The position numbers and the translations under genes were made by a program. Positions 1 through 6,831 of a DNA stretch of 64,000 bases are shown one piece after another. The notes beneath the pieces were generated by a model, which had not been told where the DNA came from, ran no database searches, and saw only the letters and a program-made list of their open reading frames with translations. Each line of letters begins with the position of its first letter. The first letter of the stretch is position 1. The stretch is from Micromonospora halotolerans. Lineage in GTDB: Bacteria > Actinomycetota > Actinomycetes > Mycobacteriales > Micromonosporaceae. The stretch covers positions 2,728,001-2,792,000 of the forward strand of contig NZ_CP134876.1 of assembly GCF_032108445.1 (NCBI RefSeq), read 5' to 3'.

Positions 1-1188
1 CGAGGCGGTGAGGCAGCCGCCCACCACGACCGCCACCCAGAGCCGGCCGTGCGCCGCGCCGATCAGCGGGCCCGCGGTGACGGGGCCGATGACGCCGCTG
101 ATCCCGAAAATCATCGAGCTCATGGCGTTGTACCGGCCGCGCAGCTCGTCCGTGGCGAGCGCGTTGGTCAGCGCCGGCATCACCGGCGACAGCATCGTCT
201 CGCCGAACCCGAAGATCGCCGAGCAGGCCACCACGCCGAGCGCCGCGAGCAGCGCGTTGCCCGTGCCGATCAGACCGGCCGCGCCGAGGACCAGCCAGGC
301 GGTCGCGAAGACCGCGCCCACCGCGGCGAGCGCGCCCGTCCGGCTCCGGCCCTCCATCCGGCGGATCACCAGCAGCTGGGAGAGCACGATCATCACGGTG
401 TTGCCGGCGAGCGCCCAGGCCACCACCCGGGGGGACACCTCCACCACCCGCACCGAGTACGCGGCGAAGCCCACCTCGATCTGCGCGTAGCCGCAGGTGG
501 TGAGGACCAGGCCGAAGATGACCAGCCGGCGGAACGGCCGGTCCCGCAGCACGGTCAGGTAGCCCCCGGCCCCCGAAGCAGCGCCCGCCGCCCGGTCCTG
601 GACCAGGCGGTGACCGACATGCGGCAGGGTCAGCAGGATCAGGCCCGGCATCAGGTAACTGATCGCGTCCAGCACGTAGATGGCCTGGAAGGTGACCGGC
701 CGGGCCACGTCGACCACCGCGCCGGAGATCAGGCCACCCACACCGATGCCCAGGTTGAGCAGCGCGAAGTTCAACCCGAACACCCGCTGCCGCTCACCGT
801 CGCCGGTGAGCGAGGCGAGGATCGTGTTCTGACCGGACCAGATCGCCGAGCTGCCCACCGCGATCAGCGTCATCACGCCGAACGCCGACGCGGTCGAGTC
901 GACCAGCGCCAGCGAGCCGGTGCCGATCGCCTCGACGGCCAGGCAGGGCAGCACCACCCGGCGCGCGCCGAACCGGTCGATCAGCGTGCCGCCCAGCGGC
1001 GACAGCGCCAGCGTCACGGCGCCGAACCAGCCGATCACCAGGCCGGCGCGGGCGTCGCTCAGCCCGCGGACGTCGGTGAGGTAGATGAAGAGGAAGGGCA
1101 GGGTGAGGCCGCGCCCGACGGCCGACAGCAGGGTGCCGATCAGGAGGCGGCGGGCTTCGGGACGGGCGGGCAGGGCGCGGCGCAGCAT
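1..1188 (-). CDS. MFS transporter, 3' end beyond the window
   Basis: Major facilitator superfamily permease in the cytoplasmic membrane, probably a proton-driven exporter. The product starts MLRRALPARPEARRLLIGTL and shows alternating hydrophobic helices. The stretch GWFGAVTLALSPLGGTLIDR near residues 52-71 is the loop 2-3 MFS signature (G-x3-D-R type) followed by RFGARR. About 396 codons lie in the window and the reading frame is open at base 1, so only a few C-terminal residues are missing compared with the usual 400-430. The ATG at 1188 was chosen because the homologous region starts there. It is divergent from the gene at 1299. The substrate cannot be read from sequence. Confidence 0.85.
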   Translation of the reverse strand, partial: MLRRALPARPEARRLLIGTLLSAVGRGLTLPFLFIYLTDVRGLSDARAGLVIGWFGAVTLALSPLGGTLIDRFGARRVVLPCLAVEAIGTGSLALVDSTASAFGVMTLIAVGSSAIWSGQNTILASLTGDGERQRVFGLNFALLNLGIGVGGLISGAVVDVARPVTFQAIYVLDAISYLMPGLILLTLPHVGHRLVQDRAAGAASGAGGYLTVLRDRPFRRLVIFGLVLTTCGYAQIEVGFAAYSVRVVEVSPRVVAWALAGNTVMIVLSQLLVIRRMEGRSRTGALAAVGAVFATAWLVLGAAGLIGTGNALLAALGVVACSAIFGFGETMLSPVMPALTNALATDELRGRYNAMSSMIFGISGVIGPVTAGPLIGAAHGRLWVAVVVGGCLTAS

Positions 1189-1298
1189 GGCTGCATTCTT
1201 GGTGCCGGGTACGACGACCCGCGACCCGATTAGCGCCGGTTACGCGCTCGGCAGAGCCGGCGGGTGAGCAAATTAACGCCGTCTGCCATGCTGGCGCG

Positions 1299-1772
1299 GT
1301 GACCACCACCTGGCGCCACCTGCCCGCCCCGGCCCGCGAGATCGCGCAGGCCGCCACCGAGGCGGTCGGCGCCGCGCAGGCCCGGGACGCCGGGGCGTAC
1401 GAGCCGGCGGTCGAGCGGCTCACCGCCGCGGACCGGGCCGGGCTGGTGCTCGGCGGCGTGGTCCGGCTGCTGCTGGAGGAGAGCCACCCGGACGGGCTGG
1501 ACGGCGACGACGTCCGTCAGGTGCTGGAGCGGTGCGTCCGGTCCACCGCGGGATGGCGGCCCGACGTCGACCCGCACGTGCTCCTCGTGCTGCTGGCCAG
1601 CGCGCTCGGCGTCTACGACCCGGGCGACGACGACGCACCGCCGGATCCGGCCGCGATCGCCCGGCACGCCCCGCTGCTCGTCGCCGACCTGCTGGCGGCC
1701 ACCGGCCGGCCCCTGGCCGACTACCTGACGGCGGCCTTCACCGAGGTCGCCCGCACCGAACTGCAGGACTGA
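1299..1772 (+). CDS. Hypothetical protein, 157 aa
   Basis: I do not recognise this family. GTG start at 1299. The product is a soluble, mostly helical, Ala/Leu/Asp-rich protein with no signal peptide or membrane segment. A central stretch around residues 60-90 is acidic (HPDGLDGDDVRQVLERC), and the C-terminus ends TELQD. Codon use is typical of the host, with strong G/C at third positions, which supports real coding. It is divergently transcribed from the MFS gene with a 110-bp intergenic space, and its end lies 16 bp from the convergent antiporter gene. No catalytic motif is visible, so no function is proposed. Confidence 0.6.
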   Translation: MTTTWRHLPAPAREIAQAATEAVGAAQARDAGAYEPAVERLTAADRAGLVLGGVVRLLLEESHPDGLDGDDVRQVLERCVRSTAGWRPDVDPHVLLVLLASALGVYDPGDDDAPPDPAAIARHAPLLVADLLAATGRPLADYLTAAFTEVARTELQD

Positions 1773-1788
1773 CCACCGCCGGAGCGGG

Positions 1789-2893
1789 TCACGGGCTGGC
1801 GGCGAGGAAGACGAACGCGGCGAGCAGCACCAGGTGCACCCCGCCCTGGAGCACGGTCGCGCGACCCGGCACCACCGTGAGCACGCCGGTCACCGCGGTC
1901 AGCGCGAGCAGCGTCATCTGCGTGCCGCCCAGGCCCAGCAGCAGCGGACCCTCCAGCCAGATCGAGGCCAGCGCTATGGCCGGGATGGTCAGGCCGATGC
2001 TGGCCATGGCCGAACCGAGCGCCAGGTTGAGGCTGATCTGCACCCGGTCCCGGCGGGCCGCCCGGGCGGCGGCGAGGGTCTCCGGCAGCAGCACCAGCAG
2101 GGCGATGATCACGCCGACGAACGCCGGCGGCAGGTTCGCCGCCTCGACGCCCGCCTCGATCGCCGGGGAGATGGTCTTCGCGTCGCCGACCACCGCGACC
2201 AGCGCCACCACCAGCAGCACCAGGCTGGCCAGAGCGGTACGCGTGGACGGCGGATCGGCGTGCCCGTCGCCGTCGGCGTCCTCGGGAATGATGCTGCCCT
2301 CCTGCGTCACCGGCAGGAAGTAGTCGCGGTGCCGGCCGGTCTGCACCATCACGAACAGGCCGTACAGGGCGAGCGAGGCGACCGCCGCGAAGGCGAGCTG
2401 CGCGGGGGAGAACTGCGGGCCGGGCCGGCTGGTGAAGGTCGGCACCACGAGGCTGAGAGTGGCGAGCGTGGCCACGGTGGCCAGCGCCCCACCCGTCCGG
2501 GTTGAACACCGCCACCCGGCGGCGCAGCGCGCCCAGCAGCAGGGACAGGCCGAGTATCCCGTTACAGGTGATCATCACGGCGGCGAAGACCGTGTCCCGG
2601 GCCAGCGCCTGCGTCTTGTCACCGCCGCTGATCATCAGCGTGACGATCAGCCCGACCTCGATCACGGTGACCGCCACCGCGAGCACCAGCGAGCCGAGCG
2701 GCTCACCCACCTTGTGCGCCACCACCTCGGCGTGGTGCACGGCCGCCAGCACGGCCCCCGCGAGCAGCGCGGACACCACCACGACCAGCGGGCCGGGCAG
2801 CTCCCGGCCCCAGGTGGCCGCGAGCACCAGGACCGCGATCACGGGTAGGACGGTGGTCCAATCGGTCAGGCGGGATCGGATCATGGCGGCCAT
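1789..2893 (-). pseudogene. chaA: ChaA-type calcium/cation:proton antiporter, frameshifted
   Basis: CaCA-superfamily antiporter that would exchange Ca2+ or Na+/K+ for protons across the membrane. The N-terminal half (from ATG at 2893, preceded by an AAGG ribosome site) carries the family sequence up to VAVFNPDG, with acidic helix residues in AVAVTVIEVGLIVTLMISGG. The C-terminal half (about 228 aa) continues in another frame from ATVATLATLSLV and has the second repeat LLVLLPETLAAARAA. The break lies at about 2487-2494, within GGGTGGGG on the coding strand; joining the frames needs one base removed or two added. Either the gene is inactivated or this is a homopolymer-type sequence error. The family assignment is secure; functionality is doubtful. 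Confidence 0.8.
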
Positions 2894-3037
2894 GACATCA
2901 ACCTTGCCAGGAAGATGGATCAACCGCCCGTGGCGAGACGCTTGCGATCCGGCGCCGGACCAGCTACGCGGCCGTGCCGGATGACCGTGAGCCCCGCCAC
3001 AGCCCGTCGTGTGGCGGCGGGTCTGCTTAAGCGAAGC

Positions 3038-3066
3038 GGCCGCACCCGGTGGACCCGGATGCGGCC
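3038..3066 (-). terminator. Terminator-like hairpin beyond the left tRNA-Pro fragment
   Basis: Arms ggccgcacccgg (3038-3049) and ccggatgcggcc (3055-3066) pair with one mismatch around a 5-nt loop. It sits just downstream (minus strand) of the partial tRNA-Pro copy. It may therefore be the original tRNA terminator, displaced when the island inserted. That last point is inference. Confidence 0.5.
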
Positions 3067-3072
3067 TCTCTC

Positions 3073-3122
3073 CCTCTGGTCGGGGTGGCCGGATTCGAAC
3101 CGACGACCTCTTCGGCCCGAAC
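3073..3122 (-). repeat. Left attachment-site repeat: 3' half of tRNA-Pro
   Basis: Fifty bases match 5242-5291 at 49 positions, with the first 42 identical. The match covers the CCA end, acceptor 3' strand, whole T arm, variable loop and part of the anticodon stem-loop of tRNA-Pro, then breaks off. A partial tRNA 3' end facing an intact tRNA of the same orientation is the classic footprint of tyrosine-integrase insertion (attL/attR). Confidence 0.85.
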
Positions 3123-3228
3123 AGTCGTCGGTGCTGTCAGCCGCTATCGGCCGCTGTTGGCCGTTCGCCGTGACCTAGGGTCGGCAGCAGTCTCCGGTTC
3201 GTTGATGGGGAACCGTTGTCAGGCGTTC

Positions 3229-3245
3229 GCTGATTTTCTGCTGAC
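3229..3245 (+). repeat. Internal end repeat, left copy
   Basis: gctgattttctgctgac lies about 107 bp inside the left att repeat. It recurs with two T/C changes at 5114-5130, about 110 bp inside the right att repeat, in the same orientation. The position and pairing fit integrase arm-type binding sites, which is inference. Confidence 0.45.
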
Positions 3246-3269
3246 GCGCAGCCTGCGAAGATCCATGGC

Positions 3270-3695
3270 ATGGCCTCCCTGCCTCAACCGGCCGACCTGA
3301 CTTCCGTGGTCTTGCGTACCGACTTCAACGACGACCCAGCCTGGGACACGCTGAAAGCGGCCATCGACAGCCTTGACGCGTACCCCAGCGCTACCTACGT
3401 CAGCGACCCGGTGTACGTCGGTATGACCGTCCAGGAGTTGGTTGACATTGATGCCGCCGCGAGCGACGACGACAAGTTGACCTACCTCTTCCTCGCCGAC
3501 GCGACGACCATGACGGACGACGAGCACCCGCTGCTCGCCGTTGACCTGTACACCGAGCCCGGTCGAACGTTCCGGCTGCCGCCCCGCTGGTACGCCGACG
3601 TCTCTGCCAACCTGACGATCGCGAACATGGGCTTCGACGACTTCGCCGACGCCACCGATGAGTCCGGCACGTTCAGGGGCTTCGATGGCGAGTGA
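3270..3695 (+). CDS. Hypothetical protein, resembles DUF6924
   Basis: A 141-aa acidic soluble protein. I recognise the pattern of the DUF6924 family found in Streptomyces and relatives: an N-terminal VVLRTDFNDDPAWDTLKAA block, a central TYLFLAD strand, HPLLAVDLYTEPGRTFRLPP, and the C-terminal NLTIANMGFDDFAD ending FRGFDGE. The family has no established biochemical role that I can name. ATG at 3270 was chosen because homology begins directly after it; another ATG at 3265 is out of frame. It is the first gene inside the tRNA-Pro island, so it is likely accessory. Similar proteins often occur singly near mobile DNA, but I infer nothing more. Confidence 0.65.
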   Translation: MASLPQPADLTSVVLRTDFNDDPAWDTLKAAIDSLDAYPSATYVSDPVYVGMTVQELVDIDAAASDDDKLTYLFLADATTMTDDEHPLLAVDLYTEPGRTFRLPPRWYADVSANLTIANMGFDDFADATDESGTFRGFDGE

Positions 3696-3894
3696 ATGGG
3701 CGCCGCGGCCGTGAGGTCGTGTCGCACCTTCAGTTTGGAAGAGCGCGCTCAGCCGGTCGTGATGGCCGAAGCGCCTGCGGTCGGCAGTCGGCGCGACTGC
3801 GCCTCGTGGCCCCTCATGACCGCGGCGCACCCCGGCTACTGGCCCGTGGATGGCCCGGTGAGGGCTCAGACCTGGGCCGATAGGATCCCGCGCC

Positions 3895-4290
3895 ATGAGA
3901 CGAGCGGTGATCGCGCTGCTGAGCGCAGGGGCAGTTGCACTTGCGGGGGGCGGGTACGCCATCGGCACCGTCAGCCATCGTGGCCCCGCCAAGCAGTCTG
4001 CGGTGTGTGAGCAGGCCGAGCAGGAATTCGCGAGCCGCGCCGATCAGCTCCGGAAGCAAATACAGGCACCGCGACAGCTCGGGTTGAACGAGAGCAAGCG
4101 AACGACCGTCGAGGACGCGCGCAGCAGGATTCTTGCAGAGGTCGTGCAGCAGAACCCGACCTGCTTTGGCGCGGGGATGCGCGGGGCGGCAGCCGTAATC
4201 CAGCAGCACCGATCCGAGGGGGAAGCAGACGTGGCGATCTGCGATCTTGCTGGGATTAAGGCCGAGGACTGTTTGGTTGCGGTCGGCTAA
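3895..4290 (+). CDS. Hypothetical secreted or membrane-anchored protein, 131 aa
   Basis: The N-terminus RRAVIALLSAGAVALAGGGY has a basic start and hydrophobic core typical of a signal peptide or signal anchor (residues 1-25). The mature part is helical and hydrophilic, with four cysteines: one near residue 39 (AVCEQAEQEF), one in NPTCFG, one in AICDLAG and one in AEDCLV. They could form two disulfides outside the membrane. The C-terminal CDLAGIKAEDCLV pair is the most distinctive feature. No family is recognised. It lies alone in the tRNA-Pro island with flanking gaps of about 200 bp. Codon use is less GC-biased than the flanking chromosome, which fits acquisition. Confidence 0.6.
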   Translation: MRRAVIALLSAGAVALAGGGYAIGTVSHRGPAKQSAVCEQAEQEFASRADQLRKQIQAPRQLGLNESKRTTVEDARSRILAEVVQQNPTCFGAGMRGAAAVIQQHRSEGEADVAICDLAGIKAEDCLVAVG

Positions 4291-4519
4291 TAGGTGCGGA
4301 TCTCCTCATCGGGCAGTCGCCAGACCGTCCAGCCTCCCGGACGGGGGACAAGGTGGAGCGCCTCACCAGCCGAACGGCCTTGGCAACGTCCGGGGAGGCT
4401 GGTAGGCCTTGTGGTGCCCGGCGAGGTGATCCGCGGCGGCATCTCTGAGGAGGGTCGGGGTTCGGGGCGGAGCCCCGAGGTCTTCTAAGCGTGTTTGAGA
4501 CGGAGTCCGAGTCCGACGC

Positions 4520-4933
4520 TCAGCCGAAGCACCGAACGGTTACGGCGATGTCGGGAGCAGGGTCGTAGTCCTCTGGGTGGATGACCCCCAGTTCGACCCG
4601 CCTTCGGTCCGAGCGCACGGGGTCGTCTTGCTGGCCGGACAGGCAGCTGGGATAGCCGCCGAGGTGCCGACCACCGTTCGCGTCGATCCAGTACTCACCG
4701 ACGACGGAGTAAAACCTGGTCGGCTCGTCGCCGTCGGCGTCAAAACCGATTGTGCTGGTCTCCTGGTTCGACCAGGTCACCGTGCCGGTGATTCGTTTGG
4801 GTGTCACGGTGTGACCGGGTAGTAGTCGCCCGAGAGTGAAGCCGGTCACGAGCCCCAGCGCGACGAGCAGGGCGAGCTGTAGGCGCCGGGGATGCTGCCG
4901 GACCAAGCGTCGGATGGATCTCCACTGCGACAT
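4520..4933 (-). CDS. Hypothetical single-pass membrane protein, 137 aa
   Basis: I take ATG 4933 (MSQWRSIRRLVRQHPRR) as the start, since it is followed by a basic stretch and a membrane helix LQLALLVALGLVTGFTLG (about residues 20-37). Longer in-frame starts to 5011 only add low-complexity sequence. The external part reads as a small beta-rich domain: GTVTWSNQETSTIGFDADGD, a YWIDANGGRHLGGYPSCL segment, and a C-terminal VTVRCFG. The two cysteines, about 48 residues apart, may pair. The topology is probably N-in with the soluble domain outside. No family is recognised. It lies in the tRNA-Pro island, on the opposite strand to the other two island genes. Confidence 0.6.
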   Translation of the reverse strand: MSQWRSIRRLVRQHPRRLQLALLVALGLVTGFTLGRLLPGHTVTPKRITGTVTWSNQETSTIGFDADGDEPTRFYSVVGEYWIDANGGRHLGGYPSCLSGQQDDPVRSDRRRVELGVIHPEDYDPAPDIAVTVRCFG

Positions 4934-5113
4934 GGGGCGTACGGTATCGACTCCCGCAGAAGGACCAACTCCTGCAACCGTCCGCCCGAGACCTGGCCGT
5001 TTAGAGATCAACCGGCTAGGAGCACCTTTTCAAACACGCAGTAGGTCCCTGGTCGTCCTTGACCGGTACGGCACGCCTTGGAGGCCGGCGCGGAGAAGGT
5101 CAGAGACTCGTTG

Positions 5114-5130
5114 GCTGACTTTCCGCTGAC
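5114..5130 (+). repeat. Internal end repeat, right copy
   Basis: gctgactttccgctgac differs from the left copy (3229-3245) at two positions, both T/C. It lies about 110 bp inside the right att repeat, mirroring the distance of the left copy. Confidence 0.45.
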
Positions 5131-5205
5131 TTTTGATGCTGACGGGGACGGAACTGGCGACTAGCAGGCGATCAGAGCCGTGAAGAAGATCGTCGGGGTA
5201 TAGCA

Positions 5206-5240
5206 AAAGGCCAGGTGAGGAGAGTCCTCACCTGGCCTTT
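5206..5240 (-). terminator. Strong intrinsic terminator of tRNA-Pro
   Basis: A perfect 16-bp stem, aaaggccaggtgagga (5206-5221) against tcctcacctggccttt (5225-5240), has a 3-nt loop and is followed on the minus strand by a short T run. It ends tRNA-Pro transcription. Because it lies inside the island, the element appears to have brought its own terminator. Confidence 0.85.
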
Positions 5241-5241
5241 A

Positions 5242-5322
<81 letters not shown>

Positions 5323-5389
5323 AGGCGTGCCGACAAATAGTAGCCCACCCGCTCCGATGGTCAAACTCGGTACCCCTGGGGTCGTGAGG

Positions 5390-6283
5390 TCAGCGGGGGA
5401 TCAGGGTGAGGACGCTCGCCTCGGGCGGGCAGGCGAAGCGGACCGGCGCGGTGGGATGGGTGCCCAGGCCGGCCGAGACGTGCAGCCAGGAGTCCGAGCC
5501 GGGCCAGCGGTGCAGCCCGCGCGCCATCGACCGGGGCAACCCGCAGTTGGTGACCAGCGCGCCGTAGCCGGGCACGCAGACCTGTCCGCCGTGGGTGTGC
5601 CCGGCGAGCAGGAGCCCGAAGCCGTCGGCGGCCATCTGGTCCAGCACGGCCGGCTCCGGGGAGTGGGCCAGGGCGATGGAGAGCGCCGCGCCGGCGCTGA
5701 CCGGCCCGGCGACGGCCGCCCAGTCGTCCCGCTCGATGTGCGGGTCGTCCACGCCGGCCAGCTCGATCTCCCGGCCTCCGGCCTTGAGGGTGGTCCGCGC
5801 GTTGTTGAGGTCCACCCAGCCGGCGCCCGTGAAGACGTCGCGCAGCTCCTCGTACGGCAGCGACACGCCCTCGGTGTACTCCCGGTCGGGCAGGAAGTAG
5901 GTGAACGGGTTCTTCCACACCGGCCCGGTGTAGTCATTGGAGCCGAAGACGAAGGCGCCGGGCAGGTCGAGCAGCGGTTGCAGGGCGCGCAGCACGCCCG
6001 GCACCGCGTCCGGGTGGGCCATGTTGTCCCCGGTGACCACCACGAGATCGGGGTCGAGGGCGGCCAGCGAGGCCACCCAGTCCTGCTTGCGCCGCTGGTC
6101 GGGCATCATGTGCAGGTCCGACAGGTGCAGTACGCGCAGCGGCTCGGCGTCGGTCGGGAGCACCGGTACGTCGTACCGGCGCAGGGTGAACATGTTGCGC
6201 TCGATGAGCGACGCGTACGCCAGGGTGGCCGCCCCGGCGGCGACGGTGCCGGCCGCGAGCCGGAATAGTGTGCGCTTTCGCAT
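5390..6283 (-). CDS. Membrane-anchored metallophosphoesterase (Rv3683-like)
   Basis: A calcineurin-like phosphoesterase of about 297 aa. Metal-binding motifs appear in order: HLSDLHM (D-x-H), [18 protein letters not shown] in the place of the usual [12 protein letters not shown], and [10 protein letters not shown]. The N-terminus [20 protein letters not shown] is a signal anchor, so the domain probably acts outside the membrane or on membrane substrates. ATG 6283 is preferred because the next codon upstream is not a start. It is divergent from the YqeY gene 25 bp away and close to ponA2, as in the mycobacterial Rv3682-Rv3683 pair. This suggests a cell-envelope role, but the substrate is unknown. 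Confidence 0.85.
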   Translation of the reverse strand: MRKRTLFRLAAGTVAAGAATLAYASLIERNMFTLRRYDVPVLPTDAEPLRVLHLSDLHMMPDQRRKQDWVASLAALDPDLVVVTGDNMAHPDAVPGVLRALQPLLDLPGAFVFGSNDYTGPVWKNPFTYFLPDREYTEGVSLPYEELRDVFTGAGWVDLNNARTTLKAGGREIELAGVDDPHIERDDWAAVAGPVSAGAALSIALAHSPEPAVLDQMAADGFGLLLAGHTHGGQVCVPGYGALVTNCGLPRSMARGLHRWPGSDSWLHVSAGLGTHPTAPVRFACPPEASVLTLIPR

Positions 6284-6308
6284 GGCGTTCAGGGTAGTTT
6301 GACCGTCC

Positions 6309-6764
6309 ATGAGCACGCTGAAGGACCGCCTCACCGCCGACATGCGCGCCGCACTCAAGGCGCGCGACGAGCTGACCACCTCCACGCTGCGGATGGCCCT
6401 CGCGGCCGTCGGTAACGCCGAGGTCGCCGGCAGGGAGAAGCGCGAGCTGAGTGACGACGAGGTGCTCGCGGTGCTGACCAAGGAGGCGAAGAAGCGCCGC
6501 GAGGCGGCGACCGCCTTCGCCGACGCGGGCCGCGCCGAGCAGGCCGGCAAGGAGACCGCCGAGGGTGAGGTGCTGGAGCGCTACCTGCCGAAGCAGCTCT
6601 CCGACGACGAGCTGGCCGAGCTGGTCTCGGGGGCGCTCGCCGCGGGCGGCTTCACCGGCAAGGCGCAGATGGGCCCGGCCATGAAGGCGGCCCAGGCCGC
6701 GGTGGCGGGCCGGGCCGAGGGCGGCCGGGTCGCCGCGGAGGTACGCCGCCAGCTCGGTCTCTGA
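6309..6764 (+). CDS. GatB/YqeY domain protein
   Basis: A 151-aa protein with the complete YqeY fold: N-terminal KDRLTADMRAALKARDELTT, central helix VLAVLTKEAKKRREAATAFA, then LERYLPKQLSDDELAELV and the C-terminal helical tail domain. YqeY resembles the tail domain of GatB, which contacts tRNA in Glu/Asp-tRNA amidotransferase. A stand-alone role, possibly tRNA-related, is assumed for the family but not proven. The ATG at 6309 lies 25 bp from the divergent phosphoesterase gene, so the two promoters must overlap. It is convergent with ponA2 across a strong hairpin. Confidence 0.9.
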   Translation: MSTLKDRLTADMRAALKARDELTTSTLRMALAAVGNAEVAGREKRELSDDEVLAVLTKEAKKRREAATAFADAGRAEQAGKETAEGEVLERYLPKQLSDDELAELVSGALAAGGFTGKAQMGPAMKAAQAAVAGRAEGGRVAAEVRRQLGL

Positions 6765-6785
6765 CCGCACTCGTCCGACGACGAA

Positions 6786-6817
6786 GCGGGCGGACACCCG
6801 GTGGGGTGCCCGCCCGC
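6786..6817. terminator. Bidirectional terminator between yqeY and ponA2
   Basis: A 14-bp stem, gcgggcggacaccc (6786-6799) with gggtgcccgcccgc (6804-6817), has one mismatch and a 4-nt loop, and lies between convergent genes. No T run is present, as is common in actinobacteria. Confidence 0.75.
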
Positions 6818-6831
6818 TGGCGTTGCTCGGG

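Noticed and set aside
4294..4488. 64-aa open frame in the tRNA-Pro island
   Set aside because: No ribosome site, atypical composition and no recognisable sequence; it lies between two better-supported genes.
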